Source of the DNA: JAPOVO01 sp026708165
GTDB lineage: Bacteria > Chloroflexota > UBA11872 > VXNJ01
NCBI GenBank assembly: GCA_965208775.1
Contig: OZ242360.1
Location: 2,170,001-2,234,000 of the forward strand
Reading direction: 5' to 3'
DNA length: 64,000 bases
In this document: positions 1 through 10,692 of the stretch, piece after piece
Layout of the letters: the number at the start of each line of letters is the position of its first letter
Position numbering within the stretch: the first letter of the stretch is position 1
Translations under genes and position numbers: made by a program
The notes under the pieces: model-generated
Databases searched by the model: none
What the model was told of the DNA's origin: nothing
Seen by the model: only the letters and a program-made list of their open reading frames with translations

Positions 1-1829
<1,829 letters not shown>

Positions 1830-1917
1830 GCTGTTTAGGGAATTAGAGTCTCGAACCAGCGAAGCGAATGCTGAAACAGACGCGGCACTGTCGAATCGGG
1901 ATTGCTGTCACCGTTTG

Positions 1918-1923
1918 ATTATA
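1918..1923 (-). promoter_or_regulatory. Candidate -10 box upstream of secA
   Basis: A perfect TATAAT on the minus strand lies about 90 bases upstream of the secA TTG start. No good -35 hexamer is visible at 16-18 bases, so this is only a candidate. Confidence 0.35.
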
Positions 1924-2071
1924 AGCGTCAGGAGCATGGGGCAGAGCCCAGCGTTGGACGCGTGCGAGGTTAGATCAACCTAGCCTTGCAGAGTGCATCG
2001 CCTGTCTGAAATCTGGTAGATTCGCTCGCGACGTCACAGGAGTGGGACGAGCCGACCGACCGCGGCGATTG

Positions 2072-3397
2072 CTAGAACCCGCTCGTTCGCACTTCCTCGA
2101 ATAGGCCTTGGTTGCGGGTAAAGCGCAACGTGAGCTTGCCATTTGGTCCGTTTCTGTGCTTCGCGACTTCGCAAGCTACATTGACCGGACCTGCGTCTAA
2201 CGATTCGGCCTGTTCGTTGTAGAGGAAAATGACCACGTCGGCGTCCTGCTCGATTGACCCGCTCTCCCGCAAGTCAGATAGGCGCGGACGCGCCTCGCCG
2301 CGCTGCTCCACGGCCCGCGAGAGCTGCGCTCCGGCGACTATCGGCACGTTCAACTCACGCGCCAACGCCTTCAGCGATCTCGTAATTTCGGATATCTCCT
2401 GCACGCGGTTTTCGGTGCGGCTGCCTTGCATAAGCTGAAGGTAGTCTAGGACGATCATGCCGATGTTGCGCTCGGCCTGCATGCGTCGGGCCTTCCCCCG
2501 TAGCTGCAAGATCGAAAGCGTAGGAGACTCGTCGATAAAGACCGGGCATTCGGAAAGCTCGCCGATCGCCCGGCCGATTCGCTGGAAATCGGTGTCCTGA
2601 AGGTCGCGTGCGTCACGAAGCATCCTTGAATCCATTTGAGCTTCCAGACTGACCAGTCTCTGCACAAGCTGCTCGGCGGAAAGTTCGAGCGTGAACATCC
2701 CCACCGGGACTTCGTTGTTTCGAGCCGCGTTTCTGCACGCGTTCAGCAGGAACGTGGTCTTGCCAATACCGGTTCGCGCGGCGACGATCACGAGGTCGGA
2801 CCGCTGGAATCCTCCGGTCAGCATGTCGAGAGTCGGGAAACCGGTGGGTATGCCGCTTAGCACGTCGGGATGTTCTTTGCGAAAGTCGAGCTCATCGAAG
2901 TACTTTGTGAGGACCTCGCGTATCGGGAGATATTCGCGAATGTCGGTCTGTTTTGCGATGGAGAAGATGATGCTCTCGGCGTTATCGAGGACTTCGCTGG
3001 AGTCCGCATCGGAGTTCATCGCCATGCTGGCTACGGTCGTGGCGCCGTCGATGATCTGGCGTAAAACGGAGGCCCGGCGGACTATGTCGGCGTAATACTC
3101 GACGTGAAAGGCGCTCGGCACCTCATTAGCGACGGAGCTGACGTACACTTCGCCGCCGGCTTCTTCGAGCGCCTGCATGCGCTCAAGCTCTTCGCAAACA
3201 GTTACGAAGTCGGGCGGTTCGTTACGCTCTCCCAGCGCTCGAATTGCTTCGAACATGCGTCGATGAGAGTGCCGGTAGAAATCCTCGGGCCGCAAGGAGC
3301 CGGAGATCTTGGTATAGCCGCCCGGATCGATGAGGAGGCTCCCCAATACTGAGCGCTCGGCCTCGATGTTTTGAGGGGGCAGCCTATCTACGGCCAC
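2072..3397 (-). CDS. dnaB: Replicative DNA helicase DnaB
   Basis: DnaB is the hexameric 5'-3' helicase of the replication fork. The 441-residue protein has the usual family length. The N-terminal primase-interacting domain opens with LPPQNIEAERSVLGS. The RecA-like domain has Walker A ARTGIGKTT at 207-215, the catalytic Glu region GMFTLELS at 233-240, Walker B IVLDYLQLM near 315-323, and the C-terminal SDLRESGSIEQDADVV segment near 374-389. No intein is present. It starts 15 bases after rplI ends, the classical rplI-dnaB arrangement, so the two are probably cotranscribed. Confidence 0.97.
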   Translation of the reverse strand: MAVDRLPPQNIEAERSVLGSLLIDPGGYTKISGSLRPEDFYRHSHRRMFEAIRALGERNEPPDFVTVCEELERMQALEEAGGEVYVSSVANEVPSAFHVEYYADIVRRASVLRQIIDGATTVASMAMNSDADSSEVLDNAESIIFSIAKQTDIREYLPIREVLTKYFDELDFRKEHPDVLSGIPTGFPTLDMLTGGFQRSDLVIVAARTGIGKTTFLLNACRNAARNNEVPVGMFTLELSAEQLVQRLVSLEAQMDSRMLRDARDLQDTDFQRIGRAIGELSECPVFIDESPTLSILQLRGKARRMQAERNIGMIVLDYLQLMQGSRTENRVQEISEITRSLKALARELNVPIVAGAQLSRAVEQRGEARPRLSDLRESGSIEQDADVVIFLYNEQAESLDAGPVNVACEVAKHRNGPNGKLTLRFTRNQGLFEEVRTSGF

Positions 3398-3412
3398 GAT
3401 TGGAGAGTTTAG

Positions 3413-3982
3413 CTAGGCGTAGGTTTCTTCCGACTCGAACAGATCGTAGTCGGGATCGTCATCCGCGCCCTCGGCTTCCTCTTCTACCTCTTCGGATTCC
3501 GCGGAGCGTTCGGCATCCAGGCGGGCGGCCAACTCCGACTCTTCAAGAATCTCGACGGTGATCGACGCTTCGAGCCCCGCGGCTATCCTGACGGGCAGCA
3601 TGTACATGCCGAGGCTGCGGATCGGACGCTCGATTTCGATCTTATGGCGGTCGACTTCTACTCCGATTTCCTCCCTGATCGCGTCGGCAACGTCCTGGTT
3701 TGTGACCTCACCGTGAAGCCGGTTTCGCGCTCCGACCTGGGCGCCAATCATGAGCGTGGCCCCTTGCAAAGCTTCGGCTTGCCCTTCGGCCTCGATGCGT
3801 TCCCGTCGCTCTTGGCTCGCTTTAAGTTGCTGCTTCAATTCGGCGCTGCGCAAGACGCTTCGCGTGGCTAGCTGGGCCATTCCTTGCGGGATCAGGTAGT
3901 TACGGCCGTAGCCGGCGGGAACTTCGGCAATGTCGCCGATTTGCCCCACGTTCTTAACATCTTCGAGAAGTATTAGTTTCAT
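3413..3982 (-). CDS. rplI: 50S ribosomal protein bL9
   Basis: bL9 binds 23S rRNA at the base of the L1 stalk. The ATG at 3982 gives MKLILLEDVKNVGQIGDI, the canonical bL9 start, and contains the signature GRNYLIPQGMA; an upstream in-frame extension to 4048 does not resemble the family and was not used. The protein is 189 residues, longer than the usual 150 or so, because of a C-terminal tail rich in Glu and Asp ending DLFESEETYA. It lies between rho (126 bases upstream) and dnaB (15 bases downstream) on the same strand. Confidence 0.96.
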   Translation of the reverse strand: MKLILLEDVKNVGQIGDIAEVPAGYGRNYLIPQGMAQLATRSVLRSAELKQQLKASQERRERIEAEGQAEALQGATLMIGAQVGARNRLHGEVTNQDVADAIREEIGVEVDRHKIEIERPIRSLGMYMLPVRIAAGLEASITVEILEESELAARLDAERSAESEEVEEEAEGADDDPDYDLFESEETYA

Positions 3983-4108
3983 GTATTCGACCAATCGGTA
4001 AGTGCGATATCCGGTCTGCCGAAATGTCGCTTGCGCACAGTCCCGCAACTTCGAAGTGACCGTAGATAAGCGGACATAGAGTGTAACGAAATTCGCAGAC
4101 CGTGCGCT

Positions 4109-5452
4109 TTAGAGAGACTGTTTGGTAAGGAGGTCCAGGAACTCGGCGTTGGTTTGGGTCTTGCGAAGCTGGTCCATCATCAGTTCGATTGCTTCCTCAT
4201 CGCCTACGGCGCTCAGCATCCGTCGCAGCAGCCAGGCCATTCTGGTCTGGTTCTCGTCTAGCAACAGCTCCACGCGCCGCGTGCCGGAGCGCAAGACGTC
4301 AACCGCCGGAAACGTGCCGCGCTCGGCGAGCTTGCGATTGAGGATCAACTCCCAGTTTCCGGTACCCTTGAACTCTTCGTAAATGACCTCATCCATGCGG
4401 CTGCCGGTGTCGACCAAGCACGAGGCGAGCATGGTGAGACTTCCGGCGTTTTCGATGTTGCGGCCAGACCCGAAGAACGTCTTTGGAGGGACGAGCGCGC
4501 CGGGGTCGATGCCTCCAGACAAGGTCTTTCCGCTCGTGGGAACGGACAGGTTGTATGCTCTGGAAAGCCTCGTGATACTGTCGAGAAACACTACGACGTT
4601 GCCGCCACTTTCGACCAGCCGCTTAGCTCGGGCGGTGGTCATCTCGGCGACGCGGCAATGACTCTCGGGCGTTTCGTCGAACGTCGAGCTTATGACCTCG
4701 GCTCCGGCAACCGATCGTTCCCAGTCAGTGACTTCCTCGGGACGCTCGCCGATGAGCGCTACGATGATTTGCAAATCGTTGTATCTGTTTAACAGGCCGC
4801 GGGCGACCCGCTTCATCAGTTCGGTCTTGCCTGCCTTGGGCGGAGACACTATCAAGCCGCGCTGACCGCGCCCTATCGGAGCCACAAGGTCTATGACGCG
4901 GGTTGTCATTTCAGACTTATCGTGTTCAAGGATCAGATGCTCGTCGGGGAAGATGGGCGTGAGGCGCTCGAAGATCGGTCGGCTGGCCGTAATTTCCGGG
5001 TCCATGTTGTTGACCGCGACGACCCGCACGAGCCCCTGGTATTTTTCGCCGCTCTTGGGATTGCGGACCTGGCCGGAGACGTCGTCGCCGGTCCTGAGGC
5101 CGAAGCGTCGTATTTGCGACTGCGAAACGTAGATGTCGTCCCGGCTGGGAAGCCAGTGCACGTCTCGTCGGAGGAATCCGTATCCTTCATCGATTATCTC
5201 GAGGATCCCCGATTGGAACAGGTTTTGACGCCCGCCGTTCGCACCATTGACTTCTGCCAGCTTGGCGATGAGAGCGTCGCGTTCCATCTCCGCCGCATCG
5301 GGAATCTTCCGTTCGGCGGCCAAAGCCTGAAGCTCGACCAGATTGCGTGACTCGAGATCGGCGAGCGCGGTCGCAGCGTTTGCGTAACGATCCCCTTCGC
5401 GAAGCCGGGCCGGGGGATTGGAACGCCCCCTGGAGTATCTTCGCCTGCTCAC
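4109..5452 (-). CDS. rho: Transcription termination factor Rho
   Basis: Rho is the hexameric RNA-dependent ATPase that terminates transcription. The 447-residue protein has a short basic N-terminus, a Rho N-terminal helical domain near 30-70, a cold-shock-like RNA-binding domain near 78-145 (GILEIIDEGYGFLR), Walker A PPKAGKTEL near 204-212, Walker B VVFLDSITRL near 287-296, and the Q/R-loop region SGGIDPGALVPPK. The start is GTG at 5452. Strong simple terminators are rare in this window, which fits a reliance on Rho, although that link is inference. Confidence 0.97.
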   Translation of the reverse strand: MSRRRYSRGRSNPPARLREGDRYANAATALADLESRNLVELQALAAERKIPDAAEMERDALIAKLAEVNGANGGRQNLFQSGILEIIDEGYGFLRRDVHWLPSRDDIYVSQSQIRRFGLRTGDDVSGQVRNPKSGEKYQGLVRVVAVNNMDPEITASRPIFERLTPIFPDEHLILEHDKSEMTTRVIDLVAPIGRGQRGLIVSPPKAGKTELMKRVARGLLNRYNDLQIIVALIGERPEEVTDWERSVAGAEVISSTFDETPESHCRVAEMTTARAKRLVESGGNVVVFLDSITRLSRAYNLSVPTSGKTLSGGIDPGALVPPKTFFGSGRNIENAGSLTMLASCLVDTGSRMDEVIYEEFKGTGNWELILNRKLAERGTFPAVDVLRSGTRRVELLLDENQTRMAWLLRRMLSAVGDEEAIELMMDQLRKTQTNAEFLDLLTKQSL

Positions 5453-5846
5453 AGTGTTATCGGGATCGCTACGTTCATACTCAATTCGCCCTCACGACTC
5501 GGAAAGCTCTCCTCCTAAAGCTAAGTGGCCGGTGCAATCTCGAAGCGCGCGGCGGCACGGCGTAATGGCGCTGTGCGAGCAACAAGTCCAAAATTGAACA
5601 TTGATCCGTGAGTCGAAACTGTGTTCCTTACAGGGAGGCCGTAAACGACCTCGACACACTCGCTCGGATGGAAGAAGGTATTTGGGATGCGCCGGGAACC
5701 TGTAATCGGTGTCTGCCAGTTCCCGATCGCCCATCGAACATATCACGGCGGTTTTTGAGCGTCAAGAAATCGATTACGCAAGTCACACAACCACTACGAC
5801 GGAGCGTCCGCGATGGTTGGCAGTACCCATCGGAGGAGTGACAGTT
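5453..5846. other. Divergent intergenic region between rho and nadD
   Basis: About 390 bases separate the rho start from the nadD leader. It must hold promoters for both strands. I see no convincing -35/-10 pair, no RNA gene, and no ORF that looks coding. Confidence 0.5.
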
Positions 5847-5879
5847 ATGTGCGTTCAGACTGGGGCGCGCCGATTATGA
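5847..5879 (+). CDS. Possible 10-codon leader ORF overlapping nadD
   Basis: A GGAGGAG Shine-Dalgarno sequence at 5832-5838 stands 8 bases before an ATG that opens a 10-residue ORF, MCVQTGARRL. Its TGA at 5877-5879 overlaps the nadD ATG at 5876-5878 as ATGA. This is the usual geometry of translational coupling. Alternatively, the same ribosome site serves an in-frame GTG at 5849 that would extend NadD by nine residues, and the short ORF is accidental. Confidence 0.35.
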   Translation: MCVQTGARRL

Positions 5880-6469
5880 TCGGCATATTCGGGGGAACCT
5901 TCGATCCGGTTCATCTGGGTCACCTGGCGATCGCGGACGACGTTGCCAACGCTTTCGGTCTGGCGAAAGTGCTGTTCGTGCCGAATGCTCGGTCTCCGCT
6001 GAGGCAGACGCCTGTGGCGTCGCCGTCGCAACGCTTTGAGATGTGCAGGCTAGCAACGTCTGATAACGTCAGATTCTCGGTTTCCAGGGTGGATATCGAT
6101 CGGGATGGTCCGTCTTATGCAATCGACACGATCAGGCTTCTTAGAGCTGAGAATCGAGATTGCGAGTTTGCCTTTATCGCAGGTACGGACGTTCTGGATG
6201 AATTGCGAAGCTGGCGTGACACGGACGCACTTCTGCGGGAAGCGTTGATGTTAGTCGTGGACCGTCCCGGGGTAGATGGAGTCGACGTGGACAGAGCGGC
6301 AAGCGAAATTGGTATAGCGGGTCGACTCGTGAAGCACCGGGCGGCGCTCATGGACGTGTCGTCCACGGATATCCGGCACCGGATCCGTAACGGTCTTCCC
6401 TATCGTTATTTACTGCACCATAGGGTTTACGACTATCTCCGCCGTCATCGGATCTACAAAACATCCTGA
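5876..6469 (+). CDS. nadD: Nicotinate-nucleotide adenylyltransferase NadD
   Basis: NadD adenylylates nicotinate mononucleotide to deamido-NAD, the penultimate step of NAD synthesis. The 197-residue protein starts at ATG 5876 with the nucleotidyltransferase motif GGTFDPVHLGH at residues 6-16 and has the C-terminal SSTDIRHRI signature. Length is normal. GTG 5849 is an alternative start with a better-placed Shine-Dalgarno sequence. rsfS follows after 28 bases; nadD-rsfS is a common bacterial pair. Confidence 0.95.
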   Translation: MIGIFGGTFDPVHLGHLAIADDVANAFGLAKVLFVPNARSPLRQTPVASPSQRFEMCRLATSDNVRFSVSRVDIDRDGPSYAIDTIRLLRAENRDCEFAFIAGTDVLDELRSWRDTDALLREALMLVVDRPGVDGVDVDRAASEIGIAGRLVKHRAALMDVSSTDIRHRIRNGLPYRYLLHHRVYDYLRRHRIYKTS

Positions 6470-6497
6470 GGCGCCGGAAGCGAGTGATACACTCGAA

Positions 6498-6884
6498 TTG
6501 GCGTCTATACAGGAGCGTGCCCGGGAGGCCCCCATACAGGTCGAGACTGACGAACTCGCACATCGCCTTGTGTCCTTTGCCGCAGAGAAAAACGCGAGTG
6601 CAGTGACGCTTCTGGATATACAGAAGCTGACGACTATTGCCGACTATTTTGTGATTTGCACCGCCACCAGCACCGTGCAAATGAGGGCGATCGCGGAGGG
6701 AATCATCAGCGAAGCTCGGGAGCAGATCGGCTTGCGCGGTCGTGTCGAGGGCACACCGAGCGACGGCTGGATGGCGCTGGACTTCAAGGATGTGTTAGTC
6801 CACCTCTTCCTTCCTGAGAAACGTGAGTACTACAAGCTGGAAGAGTTTTGGGCGGCCGCACCCGCAATAGTTCAGATGGTCTAA
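6498..6884 (+). CDS. rsfS: Ribosomal silencing factor RsfS
   Basis: RsfS (Iojap family) binds ribosomal protein uL14 and blocks subunit joining when nutrients are short. The 128-residue protein carries the core TTIADYFVICTATSTVQM, the segment EGTPSDGWMALDFKDVLVHL, and the C-terminal FLPEKREYYKLEEFW. The start is TTG at 6498; no earlier start exists in this frame. It sits directly downstream of nadD, as in many bacteria. Confidence 0.94.
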   Translation: MASIQERAREAPIQVETDELAHRLVSFAAEKNASAVTLLDIQKLTTIADYFVICTATSTVQMRAIAEGIISEAREQIGLRGRVEGTPSDGWMALDFKDVLVHLFLPEKREYYKLEEFWAAAPAIVQMV

Positions 6885-6904
6885 AAGAAGAGGATCGAAA
6901 AAAG

Positions 6905-7081
6905 ATGTTCTCCAAAGGGATGCTGCTGGCTGTTGGCATCGCCGCCGGAACCATGTTCGGCGTTGGCCTGGGTATCGGCGTACTCGTCGGGAGCCAATGG
7001 AGCCGCGTTACCCACTCGCTGCAGAATCGGGGAGTGCTAGGTAAGCCCAAGCGGGTTCGGTACGGAGCGCTTCAGCAGTAG
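6905..7081 (+). CDS. Small single-pass membrane protein
   Basis: This 58-residue ORF starts at ATG 6905 with an AAGAGGA ribosome site 10 bases upstream, 20 bases after rsfS stops. A glycine-rich hydrophobic segment (LLAVGIAAGTMFGVGLGIGV) near residues 6-25 should span the membrane, followed by a basic cytoplasmic tail. A longer in-frame start at 6848 would overlap rsfS. I do not recognise the family. The ribosome site and operon position support a real gene. Confidence 0.6.
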   Translation: MFSKGMLLAVGIAAGTMFGVGLGIGVLVGSQWSRVTHSLQNRGVLGKPKRVRYGALQQ

Positions 7082-7091
7082 CCAGGAGCGC

Positions 7092-9449
7092 TTAGTCGCC
7101 GAATGCTACGACCGTAACCCCTGAACCACCTCGGCGCGGACCGGCGTCTGAATAGCTCTTAATGAGCGGGTGCTCGGCCAGATACTGCCGCACCGCCGAC
7201 CTCAAAGCCCCGGTCCCGCTGCCGTGGACGATGCCGAGTTCGCGGCGGCCCTCCCGCAGCGCGAGATCGATGAGCCTGTCGATCTCGTAGGGCGCTTCCT
7301 CGGCGCGAATGCCCCGGATATCCGCCTGCACAGGCTGAGACACACTCGGAGTTTCCGTGGGCTTAGGTCTGGAAGCCGCCGCCCGAGCCGCGCGCCTGGA
7401 TACGGGTTGCAGATCGTTAGCCGAGACCCTCATTCGCGCGGGGCCGATCGCCACTTCCGCCTCGCGGCCTGATACATCGACGGACACGACTTCGCCGGTC
7501 CCGCGGATACCCCGAATTGCGACCTGATCGCCGGGGTGGAACTCGGCTGCCTCACTGGCGTCGGGCTCCAAACTTTCCGATTTCTCGGAGACTTCTTCGA
7601 GTCGGCGCTCCAGGTCGCGGGACCTGGATGCAAGATCGGTCAGCCGGTCGGACTCGGCCTTGTCTGGCGTCTTACGGGCTCTTTTGGCAAGAGTCTCTAT
7701 CTCGCGCACAAGCCGGCGCGATTCTCGCCGTGTTCGCTTCCGTTCGTCGGAGATGCGCCGGGCAGCGGCCTGAGCGTGATTGTCGGCGCGTGTCCGGCTA
7801 TCTTGGGCGCGCCGTGCGGCTTCCTCGGCCTGCCGTCTCAGTTGCTCGGCTTCGGCGGCGCGCCGGCGGATGTCGTCGATCAGGGCCGCAGCTTCGTAAT
7901 ACTCGCCGCCCGCCAACTCGCGGGCGCGACCGACGATTTGATCGTCCAGGCCGAGCCGTGTAGCTATCTCGGCCGCGCCACTTCTCCCCGGCAACCCAAT
8001 ACTTATCTCGTAGGTAGGCGAGAGCGTATCGGGAGCGAAGTTGACACTGGCGTTTTCGACAAGTGGATTGGCGGACGCAAAGTTGGCAAGCGCTCCGAAG
8101 TGGGTGGTAGCGATTATCGCGCAGCCCTTTTCCAAAAGGCGCTCGACTATCGCTTGAGCCAGCGACGCTCCTTCGATCGGGTCCGTGCCCGCGCCTATCT
8201 CGTCGGCCAGCGCGAGCGACTCCGAATCGGCCTCGTGCACCATTTCCACCAGATTCGTCATGTGTGACGAGAACGTGCTGAGACTCTGCTCGATGCTTTG
8301 CTCGTCGCCGATATCGGCGTAGATTGATGTAAATACGGCCAGCTGCGTGCCGTCGCCCGCAGGCACGTGCAGACCGCAGGCGGCCATGAGATGGAGCAGA
8401 CCGACGCACTTGAGAGCGACGGTCTTTCCGCCGGTGTTGGGTCCGGTGATGACGAGGGCGCGAAATCCGTGCTTGCCGCCCTCGATTCTTATGTCGATGG
8501 GTACGGCGTCGTCCCCCAGCAGCGGATGTCTGGCGCGCGCCAGCATGAATGTAAAGTCGTCTGCCATTTCGGGTTCGATGGCATCAATGGAGTCTGCGTG
8601 ACGGGCCTTGGCTAACGCCAAATCGAGGCTGGCTATCAGCTGCAGGTTCTCCCGAGCGTGCTCGGCAACCGCACCTACCTGGCTCGACAAGGACTGGAGA
8701 ATTCGTTCTTCTTCGTTTTTCTCTTCAATCTGCAAACGGCGCCATTCGTTGTTGATATTGACCAAATCGAGCGGCTCCATGAACACCGTAGCGCCGGACG
8801 CGGACACATCGTGCACGACGCCTTCGAAGTTCGACCTCGCCTCCTGCCTTATCGGCAGTACGTATCTTCCCGATCGCTGGGTGAAGATAGGCTCCTGGAG
8901 AATGCGGCCATATCGAGGTGACGACGTCAGACTCGACAACCGTCGAAGCAGACGGTTATGAACGTTGCGCGCTGCGGACCGTAACGCCGCCAGCGCCGGG
9001 GACGCGGAATCGAGAATGGAGCCGTCGTTCGCGATGCTTGCAGCTATCGCATTGAGCAGGGACTCCAGCGGAGCAATGCGTCTGGCCCGAACAGCCAGGT
9101 CGGGCGCGGCCTCGGCGGTACGGTCCAGTGTGTAACGCAAGCGGTTACCGCTTCGAATCGTATCCGCTACGCGAAGCAAGGCCAGCGGATCTAGCCGGGC
9201 CATCTTTTCGGCGGCGTCGATCTCTGGATTTATATCACTCGCCGATCCGACGTTCAGGTTCGGGGCGAACTCAAGGGCGCTCCGCGCCTGACGCGTCTCT
9301 TCAAGCACGGCAAGGACGGAAGCCCGGTCAGTCAGCGGCTCCAGGCGCAGCGCCAGTTGATGGCTCAGGGAGAAGTCGGTGAATTCGGCGAGGCGGTCGA
9401 GCACTTTGGGCAACTCGAGCACGCTACGCGCATGGCAGGAGATGGTCAC
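7092..9449 (-). CDS. mutS2: Endonuclease MutS2 with Smr domain
   Basis: MutS2 suppresses homologous recombination and, in Firmicutes, also splits collided ribosomes. The 785-residue protein has the MutS core and ATPase with Walker A TGPNTGGKT at 335-343, Walker B LALADEIGAGTDP at 412-424, and STTFS-like and TTHFG elements. A charged coiled-coil region lies near 520-640. The C-terminal Smr nuclease domain begins near 705 (DIRGIRAEEA) with the HGSGTG motif. The start is GTG at 9449. It converges on the small membrane protein, ending 11 bases from it. Confidence 0.95.
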   Translation of the reverse strand: MTISCHARSVLELPKVLDRLAEFTDFSLSHQLALRLEPLTDRASVLAVLEETRQARSALEFAPNLNVGSASDINPEIDAAEKMARLDPLALLRVADTIRSGNRLRYTLDRTAEAAPDLAVRARRIAPLESLLNAIAASIANDGSILDSASPALAALRSAARNVHNRLLRRLSSLTSSPRYGRILQEPIFTQRSGRYVLPIRQEARSNFEGVVHDVSASGATVFMEPLDLVNINNEWRRLQIEEKNEEERILQSLSSQVGAVAEHARENLQLIASLDLALAKARHADSIDAIEPEMADDFTFMLARARHPLLGDDAVPIDIRIEGGKHGFRALVITGPNTGGKTVALKCVGLLHLMAACGLHVPAGDGTQLAVFTSIYADIGDEQSIEQSLSTFSSHMTNLVEMVHEADSESLALADEIGAGTDPIEGASLAQAIVERLLEKGCAIIATTHFGALANFASANPLVENASVNFAPDTLSPTYEISIGLPGRSGAAEIATRLGLDDQIVGRARELAGGEYYEAAALIDDIRRRAAEAEQLRRQAEEAARRAQDSRTRADNHAQAAARRISDERKRTRRESRRLVREIETLAKRARKTPDKAESDRLTDLASRSRDLERRLEEVSEKSESLEPDASEAAEFHPGDQVAIRGIRGTGEVVSVDVSGREAEVAIGPARMRVSANDLQPVSRRAARAAASRPKPTETPSVSQPVQADIRGIRAEEAPYEIDRLIDLALREGRRELGIVHGSGTGALRSAVRQYLAEHPLIKSYSDAGPRRGGSGVTVVAFGD

Positions 9450-9744
9450 AAGGCAATGATATCCGGCGCGGGGCGGTTGGGACCGATTCGTACTCGGACG
9501 CTAAGCTCGCCTTTTCCGTTCGCGGTGTGCAAGGTCGACGAACGGACATCGACTTTATTTTCCATGTTGTTTGACTAGGTCTACAAGACTAGGAAGGGAT
9601 GGCGCCGAATAGTCCTTTCGGCCGATTCACGGGTACAACGTGGTTCCGCTATCGTTTTTGGGCCGACTTGAGTCCGACTGCGGTTGAAGGCAAGCGGTTG
9701 AAGTTGGCCCCCAAGCAGCTACGGAAACCTGAGGAGATAGTGCA

Positions 9745-10692
9745 TTGCAGAGAAGCAACAGGTCCGAACCAGTAGTCCGTCTAAAAGGACTGACGAAGAG
9801 ATTCGGATCGCTCACGGCGGTAGACGAGCTCGATCTGGAAGTGATTCCAGGGGAAGTGTTTGGTTTTCTGGGGCCGAACGGAGCGGGCAAGAGTACGACC
9901 ATTGGAATGATGCTGGGTTTGATAGAGCCAACCGCCGGGTCGGTGGAGATGTTCGGTATGGACGCCAGCCGGAACCGGTCGGATGTCTTGCGGCGCGTCG
10001 GCGCGATAATCGAGGCTCCGGCTTTCTATCCGTACCTGAGCGGCAGGGACAATCTTCGGGTAGTCGCCAGATATAGCGGGGACGGGCATGAATCTCAAAT
10101 CGACGAGGTGCTTGAACTGGTGGGGCTGAGAGGCCGGGAAAAGGACAAGATAAAGCACTATTCAACGGGGATGAAACAGCGTCTGGGCTTGGCGAGCGTG
10201 CTGCTCGGCGAGCCGGATCTGATAGTGCTGGATGAGCCAACCGCCGGGCTCGATCCCGCCGGCACGCACGAGTTCCGGGAGCTGATTCGAGCGACCGCCA
10301 CCGAAAGTGGGAGGACCGTGTTCATGTCGAGCCATCTCCTGAGCGAGGTGCAGCAGACCTGCGACCGAGTGGCGATCATCAACCGCGGCCGGACGGTGCT
10401 GCAAGAGAGTCTGGAAGACCTGCTGCATAGGGTCGGGGGCGTCTACTTCGAAGTGGACGATCCCGAACGGGCCGAAACCGCTCTGACCGCCGCAGGAGTT
10501 GCGGCCAGCGTCGGAAACGAGCCGAACGTGGTTTGGGCCGAGGTAGGCCGCGAGCGGATAGGGGAGCTCAACTCGCTGCTTGTGGGCGCGGGGTTGGTCG
10601 TCTCTGGGTCCGGGGTGAGAAGCTCAGACCTTGAAAGCGTGTTCCTCGAGGTCACCGGCAACGATGCCTCGGAAGAAGAAAGTGGAAACTAA
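9745..10692 (+). CDS. ABC transporter ATP-binding protein (ABC-2 exporter type)
   Basis: This 315-residue ATPase should energise export together with the permease encoded next. It shows Walker A GPNGAGKST, signature YSTGMKQRLGLA, Walker B LIVLDEPTAGLDP, and the H-loop SSHLLSE. The C-terminal extension after residue 220 is typical of the CcmA/DrrA-like subfamily. The TTG start at 9745 follows a GAGGAGA ribosome site at 9731-9737. The permease reading frame overlaps its 3' end. The substrate cannot be read from sequence. Confidence 0.93.
   Translation: MQRSNRSEPVVRLKGLTKRFGSLTAVDELDLEVIPGEVFGFLGPNGAGKSTTIGMMLGLIEPTAGSVEMFGMDASRNRSDVLRRVGAIIEAPAFYPYLSGRDNLRVVARYSGDGHESQIDEVLELVGLRGREKDKIKHYSTGMKQRLGLASVLLGEPDLIVLDEPTAGLDPAGTHEFRELIRATATESGRTVFMSSHLLSEVQQTCDRVAIINRGRTVLQESLEDLLHRVGGVYFEVDDPERAETALTAAGVAASVGNEPNVVWAEVGRERIGELNSLLVGAGLVVSGSGVRSSDLESVFLEVTGNDASEEESGN

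Noticed and set aside
3983..4048. Upstream in-frame extension of rplI
   Set aside because: The extra 22 residues do not resemble bL9, and the canonical MKLILLEDV start is at 3982.
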